64,000 bases of DNA from Thiotrichales bacterium. GTDB lineage: Bacteria; Pseudomonadota; Gammaproteobacteria; Beggiatoales; Beggiatoaceae. The stretch is taken from contig JADGDE010000002.1 in assembly GCA_016745035.1 (NCBI GenBank), positions 186,433 through 250,432 on the forward strand, read 5' to 3'. Below the pieces are notes generated by a model. The model worked only from the letters and a program-made list of their open reading frames with translations. It made no database searches and had not been told where the DNA came from. The translations under genes and the position numbers were made by a program. This document shows positions 55,602-64,000 of this stretch, piece by piece. Within the stretch, counting starts at the first letter, position 1. The number at the start of each line of letters is the position of its first letter.

Positions 55602-56453
55602 TTAAGGCAACCAGTCACTAAACCGTGCATCTTTGCGTAAATGCTTACGCAATAGTTTCAGCGCCTCGACTTGAATTTGGCGCACCCGCTCGCGGGTTAA
55701 TTGTAGCATTTGCCCAATTTCTTCGAGGGTATACACCTCTTCATCATGTAAACCAAAACGGTGAATTACCACCAGTTGCTGTTTTTCGTTTAAGCTTTGT
55801 AACCACAAATCAATATGGCGGCGCAAATCAGCATCTTGTAATAAAAACACCGGATTAGGGCTGTGTTCATCGCTAAGGCTATCGAGCAAGGTTTGATCGG
55901 CATCTTCATGCTGAATATTGTCCAAAGAGCCAATGCGCTCGTTCAAAACTTGCATGGTGCGAATATCAGCCACTGGTTTATCTAAGTAAGTGGCTACTTC
56001 GCTGGCATTGGGTTCGCGTTTGAGTTGTTGGGCGAGTTGCTTAGCGGCTTTTTGATAAACATTAATAGCTTTTAGGATATGAATCGGTAAGCGCACAGCC
56101 CGCCCTTGATTCATCAAAGCCCGATCAATGCTTTGGCGAATCCACCAAGTGGCATAGGTAGAAAAACGAAACCCCCGTTCGGGGTCAAACTTTTGCACCG
56201 CCCGAATTAAGCCAAGGTTGCCTTCTTCGATTAAGTCTAATAAAGGCAAACCTCGGTTCATATAATGCCTTGCGATCTTAACCACCAAACGCAAATTTGC
56301 CTCGATCATATGTTGATAGGCTTGTTCATCTCCTTGGTGGTATAAACGGGATAAACGTACTTCATCTTCGGCGCTAAGCAAGGAAATAAAGCCAATTTCT
56401 TTCAGATATAAATTGGTGGCATCATGAGCGCTAGCGGAAAATTTATCAGTCAT
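55602..56453 (-). CDS. rpoS: RNA polymerase sigma factor RpoS
   Basis: Stationary-phase/general stress sigma factor, 283 residues, of the group 2 sigma-70 type. Region 1.2 ([12 protein letters not shown]), region 2 ([35 protein letters not shown]), region 3 and region 4.2 ([14 protein letters not shown]) are complete. The short N-terminus excludes RpoD. nlpD and surE, the usual upstream neighbours, are missing; instead the giant crystallin/LamG gene stops 25 bases before the rpoS start codon. No good ribosome-binding site is seen before the ATG. Confidence 0.92.
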   Translation of the reverse strand: MTDKFSASAHDATNLYLKEIGFISLLSAEDEVRLSRLYHQGDEQAYQHMIEANLRLVVKIARHYMNRGLPLLDLIEEGNLGLIRAVQKFDPERGFRFSTYATWWIRQSIDRALMNQGRAVRLPIHILKAINVYQKAAKQLAQQLKREPNASEVATYLDKPVADIRTMQVLNERIGSLDNIQHEDADQTLLDSLSDEHSPNPVFLLQDADLRRHIDLWLQSLNEKQQLVVIHRFGLHDEEVYTLEEIGQMLQLTRERVRQIQVEALKLLRKHLRKDARFSDWLP

Positions 56454-56477
56454 CAGATTTGCTTTGATTCGGCTCGT

Positions 56478-59400
56478 TTAAGGATAAAAATCCATGTGGG
56501 TAAAATCGCCGCCTAGGGTTTTAAAAAACGCCCGAATTGCTTGTCTGCTAAAACCCGCTTGCGTCAGAAGGCGTTTAAGGCTTTGTGGCTCTAGTTTATC
56601 AAAGGCGGCTAAACTAGCGACCATATCGCTCAAGGCGTAGTCTGCATTTTTGAGCACCGTGATGAGGGCTTGATCATCAAGCGCATAGTATTTGGCTAAT
56701 AAAGGCGCTAATTCATTCAGTGGAAAACCCGCTTTTTTTAGGCTCATTGCTGCATTTGCCGCCCCTAAGGCAAAATGGCTCTCTAGCGCATTGAGGTTTT
56801 CACTGGCACTAAAACCCGCCTCCGCCAAAGCGTGAGCAATATGGGCAGCATCATGGGGATAAAATTGACTTAAATCACTCACCGTGGTTTCGGCATTTTT
56901 GCCCATGTGGCGATAAACCGAGGCGCTGCTGGCAGCACTGCGCTGGTAAAGCCCTTGACTGACCGCTGCAATCGAGCCGTTTAGCTGGATATTATTTGCC
57001 CTGATTTGTTGTTGCCAATCCTCGAAACTGAGATTTAAACCACCAAGCAAGGTATTGGCATGGTCTTGTACGTGTTTTAAAACCCGTTGCCGTAAGCTGT
57101 GAAAATCGCGGGGGGCGACACATAAATGTAAGGGTTCTAAACGCAACACTTCGCCCCACAAGACAAAATAGCCTTTAAGTTTTGCCTTAAATTGCCCTGT
57201 GGCACTCATATATATTTTGCTTTGCAGGCTGCAATTAATATGGCGTAAAGGCACACAGCCATAATCACTGTTTAAGTCGAGATTCAACCATAAATTAATC
57301 AGACCACGGGCAAAAAATTGTTGCTGACGATACGTACATTGCAGTTGTATATCGCCGATCTCTGCTAGCGTTTGCGCAAACTTAAAGCGCAAGCCCTTCG
57401 GGTGCGCCCGAAGCTGTCCTTGATGGGTAATATTAAACACCGCTAGCTGGGCATCGACATGCATAGCTAGCCGCTGCTGCTGATCCAAAGTGCAAGAGAG
57501 CATGGGGCTGGTGCTATTGTCAGCTTTTAAGCTAAACACTTCCCCTAATGTGCTTGGCTCAAGATTGATATGTAATTGCATACCTGTCTTGGCATCAATC
57601 TGTGCTTGCACATAGACAGGCATTCCCCATAACAGTAATTGAGCGCTTAGATGCACACCTGAGGTGGCAAAATTAAGCCCTTTAATCCGTCCCGCCTTAG
57701 GTACGATATGCAATTGTCCTTCTAAGAAAGGGTTGTTCATCAGTTGTTTGAACAGTTTACGTCCCGATTTTAGCTCGGTGACATAATTAACATAGGCATT
57801 GGGTGCTAGTTGTGCGAGCAAAACGGCTAATGTTAAGCCTTGCATATCCCCACAAAGGGCATAATGATCCGGCTGTTGGTGATCAAATAATAAGGCAACA
57901 TGGCGACGATGTGAGCCAATCTCTAAGCTGCCATGAATGGCGAGTTGTTGAAGCCAATCATCGGCGTATTGGCAATCTAGTTGAAGACTCAAGTCGTGAA
58001 TACTTAAGCCTTGAATGCCTAAGGGTTTGTGCCAACTGCGTTGATTAAACACACGCCCCTTATCCAGTGCATCGCTTTGCGCTTTACCATTCATGCTGTA
58101 GGCGTTGCTGATCCGCTGTGGAGCTAAAACCATACCGCCATTAAAATATAAGTGATCGCTTTGCTCGCCATAATGCAGGCTTAAACGTAAATCTTGGCGC
58201 AAACCTATATGAGCCAGCGTCGGTTGACCAAGCAAAGCGATATGCAAGCTCGCACGGCTTAAACTCAAGCTTAAGGTGGGAGAATTAAGCAAAGTCACCG
58301 CAGGTAAATGGCTTTGCAAATGACAAGCGCGCGGGTCACGGATGCCCTGAAGTGATATTATTCCAATATTAAAAGCCTGATTCATAAAAGCCAGACGTGG
58401 ATTGCGACTATTGCGGCTATCCACATTGCCAAAGAAATTCAACCCCACTTCCATATGGCTGTCTAATTCGGGATCAAATAATTGTGCCGAGCTAGAAGCA
58501 ATTAGAGTCGCTTGTTCCAGCTCTAAACCAGAAACCAAGGATACCGCTGGGACAATCACATCCAGAGGCAGGCTTTGTTTGAGCTGATATTTAAAGGCGC
58601 ATTGGGGCGAGCCATGAATATAGCTAAAGTCAGCATAAGCAAGTTTAGCCTCATATTGCCCCAATAAACGCACATCTCCGGCAATTTTGAGCGAATAATC
58701 ATCCACGCGGCTAAGTTTGGCGTATTCTTCTGGCTCTTCGTCCAAAATCATCCCTGAATTACCAATGTGGCTGGGCGGGCTTTGAAAAAAACCCCCTTTA
58801 GGATTTTGAATCGGGGTAAAAATATCCAGTACAGGAATATGCTCGACAATATCGGCATAGGCATAGCCAAGCACTTTAGGGCTTAAATATAAGTCACCGT
58901 CATAGATTGCCGAAGTGAGCTGGTTCATGAGGTTGTAATGGGCTAAATTACCCTCAGCAATCCATTGTGATAACGCCTTATAAGCCAAGTTGGTTCGAGC
59001 AGTAGGCATACCTTGCCCCAAGACTTTACCTACCCGCGCAAAGGCATCAGCTTTGCGTTTAAGCCCGTGAAAATCTAAGTTTTGTAGGATTTGTGAGACA
59101 AATTCTGCCGGGAAGTCCGTTACCGTGAGCGCTTTAGCCGCACCATGAATGCTGCCATGATGTATATGTGTGCTGTGATCAAGGAGTTGGCGTGGGTTTG
59201 TCGCAGCCGTTTGCGTATTCCAAAACAGCAATAAATCTGGCTCATAGCCAGTGACTGGGGCTTGCCAATGGCTTAGGGCATACAATGAGCGTGCCGCTGA
59301 CCAAAGACTCAATTCGGCAATTAAGCCCTGAAAATAAGCTTGATTAGCATCAGCAGCATAGCCGAGATATAAACAAGTTTGCCGCTCAAACCCCGCTGTT

Positions 59401-60440
59401 TGGTGCTGACTTTCTGCTTGTAGCAAACCGTCAACATATAGCGCTTGTCGCCCTTGGGCTTGATCAAACACATAGCTCAATTTATGCCATTGATTATCCG
59501 CATAATTTTTCCCTTGAGTTGCCAGTGGGCTTTGCTGCCAGCAACGCACATGCAAATCGCCTGCGTGTAAATAGATTTGTTGATCTTGTCCTTGCTGTTT
59601 ACCGCGCTGCGCTTCAACAGAACACAAGCCGCCATCAGGGTGTTCCGTTTTAAACCACAAGCTAAGCGTCAGAGCTTGGGGGTTAAAATCCAGTACGGTG
59701 CTGACATACACATCCTTACCATTGAAAGCTAAGCAAGGTTTGTTGATAGCCGCTTTGCTTGCCTCTGGCACAGCACTGAGATAGTCAATAGCTAAAGAAG
59801 CGGCTTGCTGGCTAAAATAATCACCTAAAAAAGCATGATTGCGTTGATAAGACATCGATGCGCCGGCACAATCCGGTTCGGAAAAAACTTGAACTTGCAC
59901 GCCTTTAGGAATCCGCAAAGCACTGATGCCGGCGGCGGCAAATTTTAATTCGTTGAGGTTATAGCGCCCGGGAAATAAGGCTTGTTTTTTACCGCGATAA
60001 TTTGACTCACTGTAGATAAAAACCGGATGTTTGTCCGCAGGTTTGGGCGGCTGTTGTTCGGTTTGTTCGACTGATGTGATGCTGATAGAGCCTGTGTGAT
60101 GGCGGAAAAATTCACTTAATTCGGCACTATTGCGGTGATAACTATTACTCGCACCCGCAAAACCTGGATATTGAAATAAGTTGACTTTCAAACCTGGGGG
60201 AATCCGCAAAGAACCTAGGGTGTGATTGAGTGTTAAGTCGCGATAGTTGTAGGAACCACAAGGTAAGGCTTGTGAAGCACCTTGATAATTTGCCTCACTG
60301 TAGAGTTGCACTTGGAGTGTTTGTGCATCATTGTCTGCTGCTTTTGTTAGCATCATCGCCAAGTTATCCGCATCCGCATGATTATGCTGAGTTGCCGTGC
60401 CATCATTTTGTTTATCAATGGGATCTGGTGCTGGACTCAT
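56478..60440 (-). CDS. Giant beta/gamma-crystallin and LamG protein, unknown function
   Basis: A protein of about 1320 residues. The ATG at 60440 follows a GGAGG ribosome-binding site; a GTG 18 bases upstream overlaps that site and is rejected. Two beta/gamma-crystallin domains (about 40-120 and 140-220) carry repeats such as QLYSEANYQGASQAL and YSESNYRGKKQAL. A LamG/concanavalin-like domain follows (about 235-385, with ALTLSLWFKTEHPDGG and WHKLSYVFDQAQGRQ). A long unassigned region (about 390-1195) comes next, and the C-terminus has four tandem repeats of about 29 residues (AMSLKKAGFPLNELAPLLAK and kin). No signal peptide is seen. It may be a structural, sugar- or calcium-binding protein. 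It is followed directly by rpoS. Confidence 0.78.
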   Translation of the reverse strand: MSPAPDPIDKQNDGTATQHNHADADNLAMMLTKAADNDAQTLQVQLYSEANYQGASQALPCGSYNYRDLTLNHTLGSLRIPPGLKVNLFQYPGFAGASNSYHRNSAELSEFFRHHTGSISITSVEQTEQQPPKPADKHPVFIYSESNYRGKKQALFPGRYNLNELKFAAAGISALRIPKGVQVQVFSEPDCAGASMSYQRNHAFLGDYFSQQAASLAIDYLSAVPEASKAAINKPCLAFNGKDVYVSTVLDFNPQALTLSLWFKTEHPDGGLCSVEAQRGKQQGQDQQIYLHAGDLHVRCWQQSPLATQGKNYADNQWHKLSYVFDQAQGRQALYVDGLLQAESQHQTAGFERQTCLYLGYAADANQAYFQGLIAELSLWSAARSLYALSHWQAPVTGYEPDLLLFWNTQTAATNPRQLLDHSTHIHHGSIHGAAKALTVTDFPAEFVSQILQNLDFHGLKRKADAFARVGKVLGQGMPTARTNLAYKALSQWIAEGNLAHYNLMNQLTSAIYDGDLYLSPKVLGYAYADIVEHIPVLDIFTPIQNPKGGFFQSPPSHIGNSGMILDEEPEEYAKLSRVDDYSLKIAGDVRLLGQYEAKLAYADFSYIHGSPQCAFKYQLKQSLPLDVIVPAVSLVSGLELEQATLIASSSAQLFDPELDSHMEVGLNFFGNVDSRNSRNPRLAFMNQAFNIGIISLQGIRDPRACHLQSHLPAVTLLNSPTLSLSLSRASLHIALLGQPTLAHIGLRQDLRLSLHYGEQSDHLYFNGGMVLAPQRISNAYSMNGKAQSDALDKGRVFNQRSWHKPLGIQGLSIHDLSLQLDCQYADDWLQQLAIHGSLEIGSHRRHVALLFDHQQPDHYALCGDMQGLTLAVLLAQLAPNAYVNYVTELKSGRKLFKQLMNNPFLEGQLHIVPKAGRIKGLNFATSGVHLSAQLLLWGMPVYVQAQIDAKTGMQLHINLEPSTLGEVFSLKADNSTSPMLSCTLDQQQRLAMHVDAQLAVFNITHQGQLRAHPKGLRFKFAQTLAEIGDIQLQCTYRQQQFFARGLINLWLNLDLNSDYGCVPLRHINCSLQSKIYMSATGQFKAKLKGYFVLWGEVLRLEPLHLCVAPRDFHSLRQRVLKHVQDHANTLLGGLNLSFEDWQQQIRANNIQLNGSIAAVSQGLYQRSAASSASVYRHMGKNAETTVSDLSQFYPHDAAHIAHALAEAGFSASENLNALESHFALGAANAAMSLKKAGFPLNELAPLLAKYYALDDQALITVLKNADYALSDMVASLAAFDKLEPQSLKRLLTQAGFSRQAIRAFFKTLGGDFTHMDFYP

Positions 60441-60495
60441 CTTAATATCTGCCTCCACAGATGGGATCAGTTTAGGGCTGCTGCTGTTAGCTGAA

Positions 60496-60559
60496 TATTA
60501 GCTGTGGCGCAATGACGGTTTTTGCAGCCCTTAAAGCAAAAAAAGCCTTTGTGTAATGG
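60496..60559. repeat. Degenerate copy of the palindromic element
   Basis: GTGGCGCAATGACGGTTTTT and AAAGCCTTTGTGTAATG match the inner right part and end of the long form with several changes. Confidence 0.5.
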
Positions 60560-60573
60560 CTTAATACCGATTA

Positions 60574-60605
60574 TTATCCGATAAACGTTAATATTTTTCG
60601 GATAA
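60574..60605 (+). promoter_or_regulatory. Paired sites upstream of a candidate small-RNA promoter
   Basis: TTATCCGA and TCGGATAA form an inverted repeat. Read as direct repeats, TCCGATAAACG and TCGGATAAACG recur with a 21-bp period. They end 4 bases before a -35-like TTGCTT (60610-60615), with a -10-like TACAAT at 60632-60637. Confidence 0.5.
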
Positions 60606-60642
60606 ACGCTTGCTTTTATGCTTAAGGCTTGTACAATGTAAG

Positions 60643-60694
60643 CTCCTTAGACCGAAACTAATGGCAGCACGTCGATATGACTGCTGCCTTTTTT
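60643..60694 (+). ncRNA. Candidate tiny RNA with its own promoter and terminator
   Basis: After TTGCTT-N16-TACAAT on the plus strand, a transcript of about 50 bases would end at the hairpin GGCAGCA/TGCTGCC (60663-60688) followed by six T (60689-60694). Both flanking genes are on the minus strand, so this terminator serves no annotated gene. There is no start codon with a reasonable frame. The call is tentative. Confidence 0.4.
60663..60694 (+). terminator. Orphan plus-strand intrinsic terminator
   Basis: 7-bp arms GGCAGCA and TGCTGCC are followed by TTTTTT. It points away from both neighbouring genes, which run on the minus strand. Confidence 0.65.
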
Positions 60695-60699
60695 CGTTT

Positions 60700-60721
60700 T
60701 AGCCCTCCATAAAGAGGGCTA
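60700..60721 (-). terminator. Hairpin after surA
   Basis: TAGCCCTC and GAGGGCTA pair over 8 bp around a 6-base loop, 15 bases beyond the surA stop. There is no T-run in the surA direction, so it is a partial terminator at best. Confidence 0.4.
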
Positions 60722-60735
60722 AGCGGAGCTAAAAA

Positions 60736-62025
60736 CTATTCTGAACGTGCCTCGCGGTAATCAACGTAAGCCTCATCACGCAACTGGCGTAACCAATTTT
60801 CTAAAGCCTCATCTAACTTACGCGCACGAATTTGTTGTGTGGCACGGGTACGCAAAGCCTCGTCGGTATTGTCATGCTCGCGCCGTGCCTCGACTTCTAA
60901 AATATGCCAACCATAACGGGTTTTAAACGCGGGACTGATTTCTGTTGGGTTTAAGCTATTCATGACTTTTTCAAATTCAGGCACCAAGGTGTCAGGATTT
61001 ACCCAGCCTAACGCACCGCCTTCAACCGCGCTGGCTTTATCATCCGAATGCGCCCGAGCCAGTTCCGCAAAATTTTCCCCCGCTAAAACACGCGCTCGCA
61101 GTTGAGTTAAGCGTTTTTCCGCTTCGGTTTCGCTTAAGATTTCACTGGGTTTTAAGAGGATATGACGGGCTTTGGTTTGGGTAATAATACTTTGAGCCAA
61201 ATTGCGTTTTTCTAATAATTTGACAATATGAAAGCCGCCACTGTTACGCAATACGGGGGTTAAACTGCCCGCTTTAAGTGGACGCACCGCCTCCACAAAT
61301 AAATTTGGTAATTCAGCCGCATTACGCCAACCTAAATCACCGCCTTCAAGCGCTTGGCGACTCGCAGAATGTGCCATAGCCAATTCTTTGAAATCAGCCC
61401 CTGCTTGTAATTGTTGCAGTAAGTCCTCGGCTTGTTTACGTTTTTCTTGCAATTGCTCAGGACTTGCTGCCTCAGGGACAGCAATCAAAATGTGTTGTAA
61501 ATGGTATTTGACCGCGCCTAAATCTTTTTGGTTTGCGAGCCAGTCATCAATTTCACGTTGGGTGATTTGGATATTTTGCTCAACTTGGCGTTGTTGGAGT
61601 TTTTGGATGAGCATTTCTTCACGAATACTTTCACGGTATTCAGAAAAATCATATTTTTCGGCTTCCAAGGCTTGGCGGAATTGGCTGAGACTTAAGCCAT
61701 TGCGCCCGGCTATTTTGCGCAAGGCTTGATTTAAGCGGCTGTCTTCAATACGGATACCGCTGAGCTTGGCACGTTGAATTTGTAAACGGTTCAAAATAAT
61801 ACGCTCCAAGACCTGTCTCTCAAGCACGCCAGCGGCTGGGAGACGGGTATTTTTGGCTTGGAGTTGCTCGGCAATGGCCCGAATTTCTTGAATGAGGCTA
61901 GAGGCAGTGATTACATCATCATTAACAATGGCAACAATGCGATCGAGTGGTTGTTTGTCTGTCGCAGCGGTTACTGTGACCGAACAGCTAAGCAGCACAG
62001 CAAACAATAGACGATGTAGTTTCAT
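60736..62025 (-). CDS. surA: Periplasmic chaperone / peptidyl-prolyl isomerase SurA
   Basis: Chaperone that escorts outer-membrane proteins to the BAM complex, 429 residues. It has a signal peptide (about 1-20), an N-terminal chaperone domain (about 25-165; DRIVAIVNDDVIT), two parvulin domains (about 170-270 and 280-385; EGGDLGWRNAAELP, EGGALGWVNPDTLVPEF) and a C-terminal helix. Length is normal. lptD, pdxA and ksgA, its usual neighbours, are absent; the upstream gene is a hybrid kinase on the same strand. Confidence 0.95.
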   Translation of the reverse strand: MKLHRLLFAVLLSCSVTVTAATDKQPLDRIVAIVNDDVITASSLIQEIRAIAEQLQAKNTRLPAAGVLERQVLERIILNRLQIQRAKLSGIRIEDSRLNQALRKIAGRNGLSLSQFRQALEAEKYDFSEYRESIREEMLIQKLQQRQVEQNIQITQREIDDWLANQKDLGAVKYHLQHILIAVPEAASPEQLQEKRKQAEDLLQQLQAGADFKELAMAHSASRQALEGGDLGWRNAAELPNLFVEAVRPLKAGSLTPVLRNSGGFHIVKLLEKRNLAQSIITQTKARHILLKPSEILSETEAEKRLTQLRARVLAGENFAELARAHSDDKASAVEGGALGWVNPDTLVPEFEKVMNSLNPTEISPAFKTRYGWHILEVEARREHDNTDEALRTRATQQIRARKLDEALENWLRQLRDEAYVDYREARSE

Positions 62026-62060
62026 TATAATCTACCTAAAATCAAGAAAAAGGGAGTGGG

Positions 62061-63812
62061 TTAATCTGAGTCGCCAGGATCACAACAGCGATAGTTTAAC
62101 CATTGCATCAAGACTTGCTCAAGTGTTTTCAACTTCACAGGCTTACTAATATAGTCATCCATTTGTGCCTCAATACAACGCTCACGATCCCCTTCTAAAG
62201 CATTAGCCGTCATCGCTATCACCGGGATATGGTGTTTTTCTTGTTGATGCTCATGGCGACGAATCATCGCTGTGGCAGTATAGCCATCCATGATCGGCAT
62301 TTCGCAATCCATCAAGACCAAGTCGTAATGTTCTTGATAAATTTTTTCGATTGCCTCCTGACCATTATTGGCAATTTCTAAGTCAAGGTTAAGTTTGTGG
62401 AGCATTTCCACGCCCACCCGTTGGTTAAAGAGATTATCTTCAACCAGTAAAATGCGTTTATTGGACTTGAGCGGCACATCAAACTGCGGCACTTGTAAAT
62501 TAGGCGCTTCGGGCACTTGGCTTTTTTGTTGTTCACCCAGCATCGAGACTAAAACCGTATGTAAACGTTCGCGGTTAATCGGTTTTGGTAAGCTGGGAAT
62601 GGGATGAGCACAACTGGGTCTGTCTTGATAAGGGCTACTGGTGCAAAGCATCATCAAAGGCACCGGATGGGCGGCGAGGATATTACGCAAATGATTGTAC
62701 AATCGCCCATCGAGCGTTTGATCTAAATGGTAATCGAGAATGATACCATTCCAGTATTGTAGCGGTGTACTGCTAAGTTGCTCTTCGACTTGTTCAACTT
62801 GGTCACAAATATGGTAACAAATACCCCATTGTTCTAGGTATTGGGTCAATACTTGGCGGTGGGTATTATTACCTTGTACCACCAATAAAGTCCGATCTCT
62901 GAGTTTAGGCTCAGCTTGCCAAACAGGGCGATCCTCTGGTGCTTCAAAGTTTAATTTGAACCAAAAGCAACTGCCTTGCCCTTCGGTGGAATTGTAATCT
63001 AATTCACCATTCATGCATTTGATCAATTCATAGCTAAGCGGGATACCCAGACCACTGGTTTCACGGGGTTTGTCGGTAAAGTTACTGGCTTGAGCAAAAT
63101 GATCGAATAAATACTCGCGTTGATCCTCTTTGATGCCAATCCCGGTATCTTCTACTTCAAAATGGATTTGGTAAGGCTGCCCCTCAAGACTGCCAACCCG
63201 AATAGTAATTTGTCCCTCGGAGGTAAATTTAATCGCATTATTGATTAAATTACTCAATACTTGTCGGAAACGCACTTGATCACCGACAACCCAGTCAGGG
63301 GTGTCTGGGCTAATAATACAAGCAATATCTAAGCCCTTGGTAAAGGCATTATCAGCAAATAAATTGGTGACCTCTTCAACGGCATTATGTAAGTTAAAGT
63401 CTAGATTATTTAACGTTAACGTACCCGCTTCGAGGCGATAAATATCCAGTAAGTTATTCAGTAATGCCATCAAGGTGTTGCCAGCTTTATTGGCAACGCC
63501 TAATAATGAACGTTGATGCGTGCTTAATTTGGAATCTAATACCAAACTCAACATACCTAAAATACCATTCATAGGGGTGCGAATTTGATGACTCATGCTG
63601 GCTAAAAACTCTGATTTAGCACGGTTAGCTGCATCAGCGGCGGCTTTTTCGTGTTGCAATTCACTATGAGAGTTTTCTGAGGAATGGTTACAGGCTTGTA
63701 AGGCTGCTTTGGCTTCTTGTAATTGCAGTAATAATTTTTGGTTTTCTTGTTCTAGTATTGCAATTTTTTTCTCTACATCGCCATCATTTGCATCATCCAT
63801 AATGTTTGGCAT
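62061..63812 (-). CDS. Soluble hybrid histidine kinase / response regulator
   Basis: A protein of about 583 residues. A short coiled coil (about 15-60) is followed by HisKA with phospho-acceptor His in [12 protein letters not shown] (the usual Glu after His is Gln), HATPase ([27 protein letters not shown]), a degenerate receiver (about 305-425) and an intact receiver (about 450-570). The intact receiver has the acidic pair VEDN, phospho-Asp in [12 protein letters not shown] and a terminal KPV lysine. The degenerate receiver has lost the N-terminal acidic pair. There is no membrane segment or output domain. ATGs occur at 63827, 63812 and 63800; GGAGGGG just before 63812 favours that one. Confidence 0.88.
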   Translation of the reverse strand: MPNIMDDANDGDVEKKIAILEQENQKLLLQLQEAKAALQACNHSSENSHSELQHEKAAADAANRAKSEFLASMSHQIRTPMNGILGMLSLVLDSKLSTHQRSLLGVANKAGNTLMALLNNLLDIYRLEAGTLTLNNLDFNLHNAVEEVTNLFADNAFTKGLDIACIISPDTPDWVVGDQVRFRQVLSNLINNAIKFTSEGQITIRVGSLEGQPYQIHFEVEDTGIGIKEDQREYLFDHFAQASNFTDKPRETSGLGIPLSYELIKCMNGELDYNSTEGQGSCFWFKLNFEAPEDRPVWQAEPKLRDRTLLVVQGNNTHRQVLTQYLEQWGICYHICDQVEQVEEQLSSTPLQYWNGIILDYHLDQTLDGRLYNHLRNILAAHPVPLMMLCTSSPYQDRPSCAHPIPSLPKPINRERLHTVLVSMLGEQQKSQVPEAPNLQVPQFDVPLKSNKRILLVEDNLFNQRVGVEMLHKLNLDLEIANNGQEAIEKIYQEHYDLVLMDCEMPIMDGYTATAMIRRHEHQQEKHHIPVIAMTANALEGDRERCIEAQMDDYISKPVKLKTLEQVLMQWLNYRCCDPGDSD

Positions 63813-63901
63813 TTCCCCTCCGGTCATTTATCTATAAAACAAGGCGCGAGAAAAAACCTTTGCTCCTTGTAAAAATCTTTAACAGCTAAGATTCACGATT
63901 C

Positions 63902-63924
63902 TAGCATGTTTTAATGCTATTTTT
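63902..63924 (+). terminator. Weak hairpin near the right edge
   Basis: TAGCAT and ATGCTA pair over 6 bp around a 6-base loop and are followed by five T. It serves no visible plus-strand gene. The remaining bases to the edge show nothing recognisable. Confidence 0.3.
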
Positions 63925-64000
63925 GCGCACTAAACTGTTTAAGCTCAGTTTGGGGTCAATATTTTGCAGAATCTTAGAGCAATGACAAGACCAGCAAAAA

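Noticed and set aside
55602..56453. The sigma factor as RpoD or RpoH
   Set aside because: It lacks the long RpoD N-terminus and the RpoH box; regions 1.2 to 4.2 follow RpoS.
3601..60559. The recurring palindromic sequences as a CRISPR array
   Set aside because: Copies are kilobases apart, vary in length, occur in both orientations and have no regular spacers; no cas genes are present.

Overview
The window reads as chromosomal DNA of a gammaproteobacterium. The core genes are typical of that class: dbpA, bioB, tatD, lptF, sohB, yggX, parC, grxD, rng, purN/purM, nhaA, purE, serC, iscA/hscB, rpoS and surA. Moderate GC, many sensory and signalling proteins, c-type haem sensor domains (DUF3365), a PEP-CTERM-like exported protein and large surface proteins would fit a Thiotrichales/Beggiatoa-like sulphur bacterium. 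That placement is inference; no rRNA gene is present to settle it.

Layout. 1-3.5 kb: 3' part of a large exported protein with Ig/cadherin-like domains and Asp-box propeller repeats. 3.7-5.7 kb: cytochrome b561 and the RNA helicase DbpA. 5.7-7.3 kb: an AT-rich island with one unknown membrane protein and decayed sequence. 7.3-11.8 kb: bioB-tatD-DUF3365 cytochrome, tRNA-Arg(CCG), a membrane-anchored cytochrome c5 and lptF. 12.3-16.8 kb: a two-gene unit encoding a giant ankyrin-DUF4132 protein and a small partner. 16.9-22.3 kb: sohB, a small conserved protein, yggX, parC, grxD and a PP2C phosphatase. 22.6-30 kb: envelope/matrix block with a sensor kinase, an O-antigen ligase-like protein, a PEP-CTERM-like protein and a phosphatase-TPR-sulfotransferase fusion. 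30-32.3 kb: SET-like and FIST proteins.

32.6-36.3 kb: a four-gene partner-switching operon (haem-sensing SpoIIE phosphatase, HATPase anti-regulator, STAS protein, histidine kinase). 36.5-44.4 kb: a type I restriction-modification locus with a Fic AMP-transferase heading the fic-hsdM-hsdS operon, preceded by a duplicated palindromic operator; hsdR is a separate unit. 44.5-53.5 kb: rng-purN-purM, nhaA with an orphan two-partner-secretion transporter, purE, serC and an unknown gene. 53.6-54.4 kb: a frameshifted nuclease-like pseudogene. 54.7-60.4 kb: iscA-hscB, then rpoS downstream of a giant beta/gamma-crystallin/LamG protein. 60.6-63.8 kb: a possible tiny RNA, surA and a hybrid kinase.

The most striking feature outside genes is a family of short palindromic elements (inverted ends CTGATGTTACGCA / TGCGTAACATCAG) found about thirteen times as full, internally deleted or decayed copies. 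The 132-bp form looks ancestral and the 85-91-bp forms look like deletion derivatives. The features I would look at first are the Fic-containing restriction locus with its operator array, the haem-linked partner-switching operon and the ankyrin-DUF4132 pair.
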